The translations under genes were made by a program, and so were the position numbers. A DNA stretch of 64,000 bases from the NCBI GenBank assembly GCA_016800925.1, contig JABCPU010000177.1:62001-126000 (forward strand), in the 5' to 3' direction. The notes below the pieces were generated by a model, which saw only the letters and a program-made list of their open reading frames with translations, did no database searches and was not told the DNA's origin. Below are positions 33,602 through 46,382 of the stretch, piece by piece (positions within the stretch are counted from its first letter, which is position 1; each line of letters begins with the position of its first letter). The DNA is from Suillus spraguei (Eukaryota > Basidiomycota > Agaricomycetes > Boletales > Suillaceae).

Positions 33602-35149
33602 TTAATTCTTGTGGTAATAAGGACCGAGAGGTTGTCGTCGTCGTCCTGAAGCAGGGATAGAGAAAATGCCAGAATCGATAGATTTATGCAGGTTGAGCAT
33701 CAGCCGAGAAGTGAGAGTAACGGACATGCTTAAGGCATCGTCAAAACTTGATTCCTATTTATCGCATCAACCACTCACCAGCTAGTGAATGTAGCCATAC
33801 ACAGATTGCCATCGATGACACCCTGACCAACCATCAGGAAATTTTTAACCTACCTACACACATGCAAGTTATGCGCTCACTGATACAGACTGATTCAAGC
33901 AAGTTGTGAGCGCTTTGTAAACTCCACCAGGATGTCGACTCACGAAGTACAACACGATGTTCGGTATATTGCAGAGTGCCATGGCTCTGAAGGAATATTT
34001 GCCAATTAGACTCACTCGAATCACGACTTCGGTGGCATCCTCACCAAAATAATCGCACCTGCGCCCAGTTAATTTAATGTTTGTGATATGAATATAACAA
34101 CAATTTACCATCCTGAAACATGACATCAAGAGCAGTTCTCCTGGTGACCACACGTAACTGCTGGAAAACTGGCGGTTTTACAAGCCCTACGAACTGTGAG
34201 GGTAAAGATGAGCAATTCGAAGGCAAACAAGGCAAGCATGCTAGGCCAAAACTGCAGATTGCAAAGTCATGACTTGGAGTTAGGTGACTCAAAATTCACT
34301 GACGAATAGATCTGCAGCGACTTTTGAGCAGACTCGCAGAATGGTGAGGATGATGACGTACGATTCCACTGAATATGCTCCGTAGCATCCAATTCCCGGC
34401 GAAGTCTTTAAATTTCCTGCATACTGTCCAATAGTTGCCGCCTAGAAACTATCAGTAGGTTCTAGTGGCAGAGCAAAATTCTATCGAAACATACACCTGC
34501 GCCTCCTGCAAGGACAATGAGGATGAATGAAATCCAAGCAAGCAGGTATTTGTTGCGATTGTAGAGAGCATAAGTGCGAATGATTAATATGATGAAAATT
34601 TTCAGTCGATGGATTCTACAGCAAAAAAATCGAACTCACCGCAAATGATGACTTGTTGCGAAAAAAACAAACAGCTGTCTACCTACCATGTATTTCCAGC
34701 AGCTAAGAGTTTGTTGAACGAAAGAACGAGTATTTCCAAAAGTAAGGAGTTCAAACCTCTGCGAAAATAAGTTGTGAGCCTGCTACGTCTACGTACACAA
34801 TGAAATGATCGAACCTGATCTGGAATGGGCATGAAAGCAACAAATAAGCCATAGATATTACCGAGCAGTGCGAAATAACGATTGAGAAGAATGTCATGGC
34901 GGACAGTGCTTTCGGACGATGCCAAATGAAAATGATTTCATCTGTGAGAGTCGCCAGATGATCGTACATCAGAATACCTAGAATAATAATATTGCGTCAT
35001 CGTACTGAGGATAAGGATTAAAAAACTCCAGTACTGTTTGCCACAAGGGTGACGAACGAGTGCGTCATCCTGGCAATTTGTAAATGTAATGTTGAGATCA
35101 GGATATGGACATGCAGTACTCACATCTGCTGTCTTTCGGTAGCATCCAT
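33602..35149 (-). CDS. DUF6533-type multi-pass membrane protein
   Basis: Proposed start 35149 (MDATERQQM) with an intron directly after it. The signature of this basidiomycete family follows: MYDHLATLTDEIIFIWHRP, then in a shifted frame LLNRYFALLGNIYGLFVAF (about 34970-34820). Further hydrophobic segments (LLLEILVLSFNKLL, GKYSFRAMALCNIPNIVLYF) are spread over short exons. The C-terminus MSVTLTSRLMLNLHKS, also typical of the family, ends at a TAA (33602-33604). Between TFF and LNRYF one base is missing (about 34893), so either the gene is broken or there is a sequence error. The function of the family is unknown; several transmembrane helices are expected. Confidence 0.75.
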
Positions 35150-36090
35150 CACGATGAAACTATGCAACAAACAGGAAGGGCGTGAGTGAATTGTTGACGA
35201 TGTCTGAGAAGTAACTAGTATTATATATTACATTGGTGTGTGCAAACTTCGGAGGTACAAACACACGCAGTTAGCTCGAAAGATCATAGATGCGTGGATA
35301 GATTTTCCTCGGTCACACCGGTGAGTTATGAGCGCATAGCTTAATGGTTCGTTGACTAGGTGGTTGCACTATTCCTGCTGAAACGCATGGAATGGCCAGC
35401 CATTACAGATTATTGTCGCTGGCACAGCGCTGGCGTGGGCATGATGACATGTCGATCACGGGGATGAAATAACGTGCGAGATCAAAATCCAATTATGGAC
35501 ATTACAATTGCAATGTTTCCTTTGGAGCCTGTCCGGCATCCTTAGTGACCTGGCGTGGAGACGAGTGTAACATGACCCAAATCCTTTCTACAGGTCGGTT
35601 TTAGCCCGATCACCGCATCGGCAGATTCAGTGCTCTAGTTCTTTGAATTTACATGGATACCATGGTCTTTCCAGGCTAGATACGGAACTTCGGACCGGTC
35701 ATTAAGAACTGAACTCTAAACGCAGGGCCAAGTTTAGAAACAAGTACTCACTGCGGATGACAATATCTTCTGGTTACTCGTGATAGCTGGTGCGTCCCTT
35801 TGGCGATAAGCCCCAGGCTGTTATTGGTGCACGTATTATAACCATATTGCTATCGTGCTGATGGATCCATACTAGTACTTAGCTTACGCTCGACGACTTC
35901 ATACACAAAGCGTAGGTGATTGCGATACTGACAAAGTATTATATTTCAAAGGACAGAATTGTGCACGTAGATATGGGTCCGCGGGTACTCGTCAGGGCCG
36001 CTAAATATATGCCATTCATCGTACTACATGACGATTGGCTGCCTCTGGGAATAAAACGGTGATAACCGGATGCCTTGAGAGTTGTCGCTT
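35150..36090. other. Intergenic, nothing recognised
   Basis: No coding or RNA feature could be supported. It lies upstream of the DUF6533 gene and downstream of the glycosylase. Confidence 0.35.
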
Positions 36091-37310
36091 TCATAGATTA
36101 TGGATATGCGGTACGGCGATACGTTTCATTTCCGATGTATCCAATTCCGATGGCGGCTGATCAACCAAGCTCTTCAGTTGAGCAAAAAACTTGATTTTAG
36201 CAGGGAGCTATATGAAATGTTAGGAAAAGTAAGATTGTGAAAAGTGACATTATAATCCTGACCTGATATTGTGTCACAAGGCCAGACGTGCTAGGAACCA
36301 CGAATAATAATGTCTCGCTTATATTCGCAGAGGTATCATTGACAGGACCTGCGGTAGTCGAATAGCAAAGCTTGAATGGCTGTAATCCAATGTTCTTGGT
36401 CGACGTCCGAGACGCTTTTGACGCGCCTGTTAATCCGGAGGTCTTAGATGGTCCAGTCGTGCCAGTCATCTGCAAAAGCGCCTTGTGAAGTATCTCCCAG
36501 TTAGATATGCCAACGAGACAGAGAAATCTTGGGCGGTGAAGAGCGAGCTTGCTGAGCAGGATAGGTACAGACGAGACGCGCTCCGAGCAGGATAGTTCTG
36601 ATGCCTGAGATTTACACGTCAGCACACAGTTGAAAAGACGAGTACTAGTACTGTGACAACCTCCGTGGACGGTCTGTCAACTAGATCCGTCTACCGATTG
36701 AAACACATCAGTTTGAGCAGTAGACATGAGAAATGATGTTAAGCTGACCAAACCAATGTTGAATGTTTCGGGTAAGGAAGAATCTTCCGAGGGTGGCAGT
36801 AATCTAGGGGTGAACCCTAAAACTATGGGTGAGAGCTTCACTCTTGGTAATTGACGGAGATGACATACCAGATTGGTGAAGGCACTTCCAGAAGTGATTC
36901 GACGGGTGGGCAAAGTGGTGTCCTCTCTGTGCGGACATATAACCTGGGCTGAGTATGACATTAATATTACAGTGGCCTGTCAGAACCTTGCATAATCCAA
37001 AAGATATTCAGCCTACTTAATTCCACAGAAAACGACTACACAGAAAACCTTAGACGAAACTGGAATGATGAGACTATTACATACCATCGAGCCCGTAGGC
37101 TAGACAATCTGTAAGGGGTGATAGATGGGCATACGCTTCCGGTGGGGCATATCCTCGCTTGAGCTTTTTGGCAGTATTCTTGGACAGACTTGCATTGGGT
37201 GCCTTGCGCTTACCCTTTCCAGGTGACGTTGAACTCAGGGCATCAGCATCGTACTTTATTTCTGGCTTTCGGGATGTCACGACCGCAGCAACTCTGGAGG
37301 AACGTCGCAT
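36091..37310 (-). CDS. Mug/TDG-type mismatch uracil/thymine DNA glycosylase
   Basis: Pieces in order on the minus strand: a basic N-terminus MRRSSRVAAVV with KKLKRGYAPPEAYAHLSPLTDCL (37310-37090), PGYMSAQRGHHFAHPSNHFW (about 36945-36885), LLPPSEDSSLPETFNIGL (36800-36745), LALHRPRFLCLVGISNWEI (36540-36490), LLFVVPSTSGLVTQYQ (36320-36270), then a last exon KIKFFAQLKSLVDQPPSE ending at TGA (36091-36093). Mug/TDG enzymes excise U or T from G:U and G:T mismatches, so they repair deaminated cytosine, including at CpG. The catalytic GINPG block should sit in a small exon near 37000; I see only a degraded match there. An upstream frame (37465-37277) seems homologous but shifted. Confidence 0.78.
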
Positions 37311-38159
37311 GGTTGGTAGGTCGGAACTGTGGGCCGTAACGACCGCTGGATCAAGCTGTGGTTGACATGGGGTTGGAATGTGAACTTTGTAACAGATTCC
37401 CTAAATTTCTTTGTAGCGGACGCCTCTCCGTCATTACAGTCTTCCTCGAAAGACATGTGGAGCAAATCCTAGTTGAAGATCCGGGTGAGGTGCTCGTGAG
37501 AAAATTGTATGAGAACTATATAACTTGGTTTCTACAGCCGCTGTATTCGAGTCACCCTTCAGGAACATCTAAAGACCGTACTAACTCGGTCACGGTAGTC
37601 TGGACCTTCAGTTGCTTCGGGCCTCTATGTACGGACTGTCACTGCTCGCATCCAAGTTCCAGAGACAACACCTCGACCATTATCTATCATGATTCATAAC
37701 GGTTCGTGTACCCTCGATGGAGTCCTGATTTTCGGAAGTCGCATGATGCTACGTCCCTGCGTTCAGCGGTCCGAAGTGCTGTCTTATACGGTCGAACCTC
37801 CTCAAGAGATCGTCGTTTCCAAAAGTAAAAAGCCCCACATGACCTCAAGTATTCGATCCGATCCGATTTAAGTAACTCCCATGACCTAGTGTATCAGTCG
37901 GCGATAACATAGAAGTTGCTGAGAGTTGCCAATCGCAGTGAGGTCGGCACGAGGCAACGTGTTCGCCCTAGGCTCGATGCTGATGTAGCCCAAGTAGTAA
38001 ATTGTAATTCATCATCATGATATATTTGAAACGGAGCCTTTGCTTTGTATCGAACCATACGTCTAAAGTTGACCAAACAAAGGGACTTCCTCCTTCAAGT
38101 TCAAGGTTTCATTATTTGTTGTTTGGTTCTCACTTTCTTTCTCTCACTTATACTTCAAC
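37311..38159. other. Divergent intergenic region, glycosylase (-) and Argonaute (+)
   Basis: Probably contains both promoters. 37465-37311 may code for the extreme N-terminus of the glycosylase in a shifted frame (TKFTFQPHVNHSLIQRSLRP). A pyrimidine-rich run (TCTTTCTCTCACTTATACTTC) lies just before the Argonaute start, as is common at fungal transcription starts. Confidence 0.4.
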
Positions 38160-41100
38160 ATGCCACCTCGTGGACCACCTGGACAGACTCGTGAAGGAGG
38201 TGGTGGAGGCGGCGGCGGCGGCAGAGGTGGTCGTGGCGGTGGTCGCGGCGGCCCTCGTGGTGGACCACCTCCTCGCGGCGGCCCAGCTAGGGGAGGAGCA
38301 GTTCATGCTCCCACTGGTCCCGCCGCTCTGCCTGGAAGCCATGTTCAGGCCGTGGGGGTAAAACGACCTGGATATGGAACGGCAGGCAGAGCAGTGACCG
38401 TTTATTCGAACTTTTTCAAAATCAGTCTGCCGGAAAGTGTTATCCATCACTACGACGGTTGGTAGTGGCTCTTTTCAAATCTCGTTCATTTTTCTGATTT
38501 CGTCCATTTCTCTTTCTTGCCATCTAGTGGGTAAGTACTGAAGTTAATGATCATTTGTGTAACTTGCTGTTGATCATCGCGTCAATCTATGTGATCAGTG
38601 ATCTCGCCTGATGAAAAGGTACTTCCGGCGCGCTTAAACATGGATTTAATTCACCACCTTCAAACTATCGACGCCGTCGATGTCTTTACTCCGCGAGCCG
38701 TTTACGATGGGCGAAAGAACCTTTTCGCCCCAAGGGAACTGCCTTTTGGTCCGCAGAATAGTCAAGAGGTGTGCTTATCCGATATGCTACTATACTCATC
38801 ATTTACGTTTATATAGTTTGATGTCTGCCTTTCTGACGATCCTAATCGCGGAAGCCCCGGGGAGAACACGGGAGGCCGCGGTCCTAAGGTGTACAAAATA
38901 AGGCTAACGAAAGTAGCACAAATCAACCCTGAGTAGGTTTTTTCACTTCTCTAGACGTTATGCTACTAGAATTCGTCTTCGTTAGAGTGCTGCAACGCTT
39001 TATTCAAGGACAACAGTCACACGACAATAGCGTCCTGACCGCCCTGACAGTAGGTATTTTTGTGAGGGACACCTCAATCGCTGATTGACGTTACGATAGG
39101 CACTGAATGTTGTCGTCCGTATGGAACCGACGATGAAGTATCCTTTTAATGTTCGGTCTTTCTTCACCGATCGGGAGACTAAGGATATAGGATCCGGCCT
39201 TGTCTTATGGCGCGGATACTTCCAGTCGGTGAGGCCCGCAATCGGGCAGCTCCTCGTTAATGTCGATATCTCGACTGGAACGATGTATAAGTCTGGAGCA
39301 CTTATGGATATCTGTCTCGAGTTCCTAGGTAGACCTGGGCAACCCACGTTGCTTAGCCCGCGAAACGGTTTGCCCGATCGGGAGCGAATACGTTTGCAAC
39401 GGTTTATTTCAGGCATCCGTGTCAAAACGATATACGCCGGCGAGAACAAGACCCCTCGCGTCGTCAAGAAATTGAGCAGTGCAGGAGCTGCGGACCTAAG
39501 TTTCACCTTGCGGGATGGAACTAGTAGGACGGTGGCTCAGTATTTCCAGACGATCCTGAATCGTCCTTTGAGGTTCCCAAACAATCTCTGCATTGAGGTC
39601 AGTTGTTCGCAGTAGATCTCAAAACATCTCATCAGGTTTTGTAGGTTGGCAGCGGTGCCTTGATCCCTTTAGAACTGTGCACGGTTCCACCGGGTCAGAT
39701 CATGCGGAAGCAGGTTCCTCCTGAAAAAACGAAGGACGTTCTAGAATTCGCTACAAAGCGACCCGAACACCGCCTTGCCAGTATCACAAACGGTCTTTCG
39801 GTATGACGTTCGTCCTTTACAGTGCACTATGCTCAGCAGTCGCGTTAGGTTCTCCAATACGGCCAGTCGGAATACGTGCGCCAGTTCGGGATGCACGTCG
39901 AAGATACTACTGGACCGCTTACAGTAACAGCCCGTGTCTTGCAACCGCCAAAATTGAAGTACGGTCAGGGCAGCGCGCAACCGACCATTGTCAGTATTAG
40001 TCTGCTTTGCCTTGTTGTGTACTCACCTTTTCCTGTTCCTTAGACACCAAGTAATGGCGCATGGAATATGTGAGTATTGTTATACGATATATTTTTGTTG
40101 CTCATAGGTTTTCAGGATCGACAAGAGATTCTTCAGACCTGCGTCTATTGACAGGTGGATCGTGGTGGTCTATGAGAGGCAGCAGCGGTTCAACCCACAG
40201 GCTGCACAGGATATGATTGACGGCATGCTGCGGAGTTTCAGAGACGTTGGTCAGTGGTTCATGCGACAATATCTTGGATCAAATTTTAACTCATTCCTAC
40301 AGGTATCCGTATCACCGACGATAAGCCGATGGTAACATGGCAAAACGGGCAAGGCCGGATTGCGGACGTAAGTAGTATTCTGCGAAGACTGTTTGAATCT
40401 GACTCGAGCGCTTACTTCAGCAATTGCGTGCCGCTGGCACTGAGTGTTTCCAAAGGACGAAACAGCGTCCGCAGCTCATCGTCGTAGTCCTTCCCGAGAA
40501 CGGCAATGACATTTACACTGCGGTTAAACAGTAGGTTTTTTGACATTTGTCTGGTATCAGTGACTCACGGCCTTTTGTGCAGTTTCGGGGATATTACAGT
40601 AAGACTACTTGATGGGCCTGCTACATGACGTCTGAAATTTTGACTTTAGGTCGGTGTCGCAACCCAGTGCTTAAAGAGTCAGAAGTGCTTCCGCGCAAAA
40701 CCTCAGTATTACGCCAACGTCTGCCTGAAGTACGTAATTATTCATCGAACACACTGAATTTCGTTTTGATGAGTGTTACTCGTCACAGGGTTAATGTCAA
40801 GCTTGGTGGTATCAACACGATTCCGGATCCCCAGTCGGTCTCCGTCCTTACCGACCCTCGTAACCCTACTATTGTCATGGGTAAGTTTCATTGTTACATT
40901 ACCCCATCTTGAAATCAAACAATCCACCAGGTGCCGATGTGATCCATCCTGCACCTGGTTCTGATGGTCGTCCATCATTCACGGCACTCGTTGGCAATGT
41001 CGACTCTGATACCGCCAAATACATCGCTACAAGCCGTGTTCAAGCGTCTCGTGTCGAGATCATCGAGGACCTTCAGGACATGACGAAAGTGAGTGTTTTT

Positions 41101-42021
41101 TTCGTATGGATTGCCGGCACTAATTGCGCACTCTAAGCACGTCCTGAGTATGTACATGAAGTATCGCCAATTCGCGGAGAAGAAGACGGGGAATCTTGCC
41201 CCCGCGCGTCTCATCTTTTACAGAGGTTCGTCACAGGAGCCATTTATACCTTTTCCATCTGCTGAGCATGCAACGTAGACGGTGTTTCTGAAGGTCAATT
41301 CAAGCAAGTTCTCGATTCCGAACTTAAGTCAATCAAAGGCACGTTCATATTACTTGAGGGACAGTTGAAATCTGATTACTTACCCAGACGCATGCGCGGA
41401 GTTGAAGATCAATCCGAAAATCACCATCATCGTGGTCGCGAAGCGTCACCACGTTCGCTTCTTCCCTAGTGGCTCAGGATCGAATGAACAGGATAAGAGC
41501 GGAAATTGCCTTGCGGGCACTGTAGTCGATCAGGTCGTTGCCCACCCCACGGAGTTCGACTGGTATCTGCAGAGCCATGGCGGTCTACTCGGTACGAGTC
41601 GCCCCGCGCACTACAATGTTCTCTACGACGAGAACGAATTCAGGTGAATTCACATTCGCGTTCCTATGTGGATTGTATGCTGATAATGGTTATGCATCTA
41701 GCGCCGATGGTTTACAGTCTCTATCTTTCGCTCTGTGCCATGTGTATGCACGGTCAACTCGGTCTGTTTCGATCCCCGCCCCTGTATACTGTAAGTCTAT
41801 GCCCAAAATGACCACCGTCAACGATGTGACTAAACCACTCATCAGATGCCGATATTGTCTGCTCCCGGGCCAAAAACCACTACGACCCTCAAGGAAATGT
41901 GGATTTCTCTGATTCCGCGACTCAGCTCGACTCGGCCCAGGCTGAAGGCGCCTTGGAGGCGTACAAGCGTGGGTTTAAGCCTTTACATGCCAACATGGCA
42001 AGCTTGATGTACTTTTCTTGA
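38160..42021 (+). CDS. AGO: Argonaute (PAZ-PIWI), 930 aa in 20 exons
   Basis: Exons: 38160-38457, 38599-38768, 38817-38932, 38986-39049, 39100-39597, 39645-39800, 39849-39989, 40044-40069, 40116-40249, 40303-40367, 40421-40530, 40583-40598, 40650-40729, 40789-40880, 40931-41088, 41138-41225, 41279-41338, 41388-41643, 41702-41790, 41846-42021. They sum to 2793 nt in one frame. The N-terminus is an RGG/Gly-Pro-rich tail. N domain, L1, PAZ (about residues 240-400), MID and PIWI follow. PIWI catalytic residues: Asp in GADVIHP, Asp in FYRDGVSEGQF, and Asp where animal AGO2 has His (PVYYAD); a Glu lies in the loop between them. The protein binds small RNAs to silence transcripts. Exons of 16 and 26 nt occur, and one intron (41339-41387) starts with GC. 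A 3-nt exon TGG inside the first intron is possible. Confidence 0.96.
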
Positions 42022-42643
42022 ACATTGTTACTTTGCCCGCCTAATAGCTCAAAGCAATAGTGTTACTTTACCTTTGCCTGTACGATCTTTCGTTTCCTTT
42101 CTCTTGCGGTCGTGTATAATCCAGTCTTTCTAGTCTCGTGATCTCGCACCTATCTCTGTAAAAATACAAAAAATACCTACGTTACGCGAATACCATTGTT
42201 ACCCCCGTACTGTTTGACGTACTTATGTTGGGACTGATGACTGCGATTGTATTAATCTAATACCGCGACATTTGTCGCAGCATTGATGGGTTTGATAAAG
42301 ACTGGTAAGATAGAGGTTCAAGTGCACTGGGTAAGTTTGAGATTATCAAGTGTTTCCACAACACAGGGTGGCATCAGTGAGACGATGTAGCACAACAGAA
42401 GGCGTCATTGCGCGCAACAAGTGGCTGGTAAAATCAAAGAGAGATTTAGAAAGAAATGTATCCATAATGTACTTGATTGGTGAGATGGACCGTAGAATTT
42501 ACTTGGTAAAGACGCAAAGGAGTAAAGCTCCTTGTTCAGTTTCTGCACCTACTACTAGCGTCCGTCATCATATACACGAGTCATCTCCCGAGGAGAGTAC
42601 AGGAAAGGAGTTGATCATCCATTCGTGAGCCCACGAACTTTTC
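42022..42643. other. Intergenic between convergent Argonaute and HET gene
   Basis: Contains both 3' ends. No additional gene recognised. Confidence 0.4.
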
Positions 42644-44592
42644 CTATAGCCAAACCAGCGTCAGAGTCCTCCGCAACTTGCTTTCCGTGCGTATAGTCAC
42701 AAGGTTAGGTGTCGTAACCTTGCGCCAACCAGCATATGGGTTACTAGGGTCAGGGCGAAGCAATACGCAGAGATGCTCCTGCTCTGGCTGAAGAATGCCA
42801 TCTCCACTCGCATCGTAGCACCAGTAGTCCACAACTCCTGCAGTGTAGCTGGAGTATGCGTTGGTTTGGACGTCCTCGGTGCCAATCCTCTCGTAAACGG
42901 TCGCCTCCTCTTGTGATAAGTCAACAAGGAGCACTTGAATTTGCAACCCGCGCTTAGTCATGACGATGTTCCGATCGCCACGCCACACTGTGGACGGCAA
43001 AAGATCGTCGTTGCTGTCTACTGGATTGAGGGGAAGGTAACCTCTCGGCGACTCTGGGAATGCAGCACTGTCAGCCGAACTTGTTCCCGCCCAAGCGAAG
43101 ATCTGCCATTCATCGCACTTGTGGATGATAGCTTCCATCAGCCTGTAAAACGCCCGTTTCCCCTCTCCATACGCTACCATCATGCTCACGTCGAAGATTC
43201 CGATGAGCGAATAAGCAATATCTTCTATGCGTGTAGTTGTCCGGGTGGAAGCCCACATCATTTTCTCATGGACGTTGTTTGTGCCCGGTTGGAAATAACG
43301 TAGGTCGTCGATAGGTATCCTCGTGGCGCGCGAGAGTGCAGCCACGACCTCAAAATTTTCTTTATCATTGAGGTCGCTGGTAAGCGGCTGCCAGTTTCTG
43401 ACGTAAAACTTCATTCTCCATGGTGCAAGCAGCTCTTGCAGAGTCCACCCGCGGGTGAACCATACATCTTCGTGGAGATCGTCGATTGAGGTGGTATCAG
43501 AGAGGTATGCGATGCATATATGAGCATCACGATACCACTTAAACATCGACCGGATGGCTTCTTCGAGCTCAGTACTACTGTCCTTGTTGATGCAGCACGT
43601 ATCGGACCATGCCAATCGGCACCCGAACTCCCCGGCTTTCTCGCAAAATTTCATGAGTTTTTCGTAACCGTATGGTTTAAAAGATTTCAAAATGTCGTAG
43701 AAGGTGGGTTCACCGCTGTCTAGCCAACGATGCGAAAGGACGGCGAATTTCAGAGTATCCTTGACGATATCTCTGATTGCGTCCTCCCTATGTGCTGTAG
43801 GACACGATTCCTTCAAATCGACGAGACGGCTGTGGATATCTTCCTCCGTGATCAAGGCGACCTCATTGCGGAATAGCCGCTTTACTTCGTTGCGACCGAC
43901 AAGCCTTTTGTCTTTGTCTGGCACGTAAATGAGGTAGGTGGGCAATTCATTTTGCACATATGCACTGAATATGCGCATAACATCGGGGATCGCAGGTGCA
44001 CCGGAAGAGACCTATCATAAACCATGAGTTGGGTGTGACAAAGTAAGAAGCAAGACTAACCGGGAGATCCGGGCCACTCTTGTCATTGGGATCTTTGGGT
44101 GGAAGCTTGACTCTAATGCCTTTGATACCCAAATTCGGTGGCTAGCAGAAGATTAGATATATAACATCAGCCGATACAATCTCGTACAGTTATCTGTCCG
44201 TGGGGAAAAATTTCGCGGACGTCATCGATGACCTCTCGCTTCAACTTGTGGAATTTTGCCTTTTGAGACACGTTTCTCCATAAGGCGATGTAATTTCCAC
44301 CTTGGCAACGTTACGCTTACCTTGAGTGCCCTTTGGTCGTCGTCCTCCAAGGTAGCATCCATCACCTGGTGCACAAGGTCTTCGAAAAAATTACCCATTT
44401 CAGTTGGACCGAGGCGAATTGTCTGGTGAAAATTTCAAGCAAGAAAGGGAATGGTGGCCGAGTGCACTCCTTGTTATATGGTACAGGAGGCCTGTGATCT
44501 TGCGTATACAGCCCAAACCATGACCCTAAACCCGCAATGTGCCATGCTGTAGCATCGCCTGAGCATCGCGAAAGTTTCGAGGATTTGCTCAT
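42644..44592 (-). CDS. HET-domain protein (heterokaryon incompatibility type)
   Basis: The long 3' exon (to about 44010) carries the HET signature: LKFAVLSHRWLDSGEPTFYD, CRLAWSDTCCINKDSS, SMFKWYRDAHICIAYL, WFTRGWTLQELLAP, then RIEDIAYSLIGIFDVSMMVAYGEG. Upstream exons, joined through an intron at 44060-44012, encode LGIKGIRVKLPPKDPND, then VSQKAKFHKLKREVIDDVREIFPHG (about 44265-44195) and MGNFFEDLVHQVMDATLEDDD (44399-44340). The likely first exon starts at 44592 (MSKSSKLSRCSGDATAWHIAG). Around 44420 the frame changes without clear splice signals. Such proteins trigger cell death on non-self fusion or act in other NLR-like pathways. The C-terminal third is not a domain I can name. Confidence 0.87.
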
Positions 44593-45227
44593 TGAGGTGG
44601 GCTTCGAATGGACCTCAGCCGGAAACTTTATCCAGAAACCTTAAGCTGCACCGTTTCGGGACGGCGTATTATTGGGAAGATAACCCTGGGTAGTACATAT
44701 TATTTTGAAATTGAGCCGCATCTTTTAGTTATCGTCACATTGCAACACACCTTAGAAGTCACTGCCTTACCGCCCTATATGGTTATGCCCCAGATCTCCT
44801 GTAGCGTTGCGCACGAACCCTAGAACGTGTCCAGGCTGAGCTAGTCGTTTCGAGATCTGCACTGGGCGCTGTGCGATGAGACAGAAATGGAGAAGATGGT
44901 CCGTTGAGCTGAGTTCCGGTCCTTAACATATGTCAAGTGTTCTTAGCAGTTGCACCAGTCGGATTCTTGCGCGATCTCCACCAGCGCAAACAGCGCAAAC
45001 CCAACACTCCGTCATGAACATAAGGCGAATGAGATAATGTTTCCACAGCTTGTTTCGCGAGCCGTAAAGCGTCCTCTCATTAAACCAAGATGCAAGCTTA
45101 AAGCATCTGAAAATCACAGATATCGTAACAACATAAACCCCATCCACAGAATAATATAAGCAGCCATACATGGTAGATGTAGATGTGCATACCAAAAAAT
45201 AAAGCACACTCTTGATTACATTCCTAC
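44593..45227. other. Intergenic
   Basis: No gene seen. It should contain the HET gene promoter and the 3' end of the next minus-strand gene. Confidence 0.35.
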
Positions 45228-46382
45228 TCACGACTGAGCAGCATCTCGGCTAGCGAGGAATGCACCCATGTCTCTCGTTTTCCCTCTTGTGCCCGAAAGC
45301 CCAACGCTTGGAAATCTTCGTACATCCTCTCCCTCGATAGCATGTTTCATGCGCTCAGGCGGGATAGGTGATGCAACAACAGCTGGAGACGCAGATATGG
45401 ACAGAGCGGGAGTATGAGGTGCCGTGGACTGTGACGCTGTCGAAGACGAGAGAGGCGAGAAGCGTTTTGACGTGCGGTTTTTTGGTTTTTTGGCTAGGTT
45501 GGGTAGCTGCATCTCAGTCTGTGGGTATGAGAGTGGAATAGTTTGGGCTAGCTGGTGATGGTTGTGATGTGAATGTGCATCTCCGTTGGAGACTGAAGCA
45601 GACGTCCGAGAGCGAGAGTCTGAACCCGAACCACTCCAAACAGATTGGCGTTTCCGAGTGTATAACTCCCCGCCGAGGTCAGCATCATCAATGTCCTCGG
45701 AACCTTCTCCCTCTCCTCCTATGGCTGACAATTCTCCCTGCCCCTGTACAGACGGCCCAGATTCATTGGCTAGCAGCGAGGATATCGCAGATTCTCCACT
45801 GCCTTGGAACCCCTCGAAATCACTGCCTTTTACAAGAGAACCACCGTTCAGTGAGAGCAGTGTAGACATGCGCTCTCGCTCCTTGCGCTCCCTGCGCCGT
45901 GCCTTCCTCTCTACTTTCCGCTGAGCTTCCTCATCACGTCTGCGCTGCTCAACTTCTGCGCGGTCTGGAGACGATAGGCGAGCAATAGTCGATGCATCTA
46001 GTGGTGCTGCATCCGAGTCTAGCGTGGATGATGACGCAGTGCCAAGTGCTCTCCCCCTCCATCCTTGTTCGTCTTCATCGTCCGAAAGGTAAATTGGTGG
46101 GCGGCCAAATAAGGTGTATCCGAAGAGTGTCAGCGAGAATGCAGGACGCTTTCGAGACTTTCTCCGGCCAGCACCGATGTTCGAGTGCAGGGAGATCGTT
46201 TCTACTTCTGTGTCAGTGTCACGCAAAAGCCCCTCGAGCTCGTTTGACGGCGACCTGTGGGTTCTGACATCGCTGCGGGCATTATCATTAGAGTTGACAG
46301 GCGCTATGCCACTAAAGCATGGCATGCACGAGGCCAAAGCAGCTTGTATGCTATCCTTGTAGGAGAAATTGTCTACAGCCAT
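45228..46382 (-). CDS. Uncharacterised Ser-rich, charged protein (384 aa)
   Basis: An uninterrupted frame. I prefer the internal ATG at 46382 (MAVDNFSYKDSIQAALASC) because the preceding 27 residues look like leader sequence. It opens with a Cys-containing segment CMPCFSG, then RKRPAFSLTLFGYTLFGRPPIYLSDDEDEQGW. A basic, probably helical stretch follows (EQRRRDEEAQRKVERKARRRERKE split at about residues 140-170), with Ser/Pro-rich low complexity to the end. No catalytic domain is visible. The coiled, basic middle and the Cys near the N-terminus could suit a membrane-anchored adaptor, but that is guesswork. It sits between the HET gene and ATG18 on the same strand. Confidence 0.8.
   Translation of the reverse strand: MAVDNFSYKDSIQAALASCMPCFSGIAPVNSNDNARSDVRTHRSPSNELEGLLRDTDTEVETISLHSNIGAGRRKSRKRPAFSLTLFGYTLFGRPPIYLSDDEDEQGWRGRALGTASSSTLDSDAAPLDASTIARLSSPDRAEVEQRRRDEEAQRKVERKARRRERKERERMSTLLSLNGGSLVKGSDFEGFQGSGESAISSLLANESGPSVQGQGELSAIGGEGEGSEDIDDADLGGELYTRKRQSVWSGSGSDSRSRTSASVSNGDAHSHHNHHQLAQTIPLSYPQTEMQLPNLAKKPKNRTSKRFSPLSSSTASQSTAPHTPALSISASPAVVASPIPPERMKHAIEGEDVRRFPSVGLSGTRGKTRDMGAFLASRDAAQS

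Noticed and set aside
38148..38465. A Ser/Thr/Ala-rich minus-strand ORF opposite the start of Argonaute
   Set aside because: Shadow of the GGN-rich codons of the Argonaute RGG tail.
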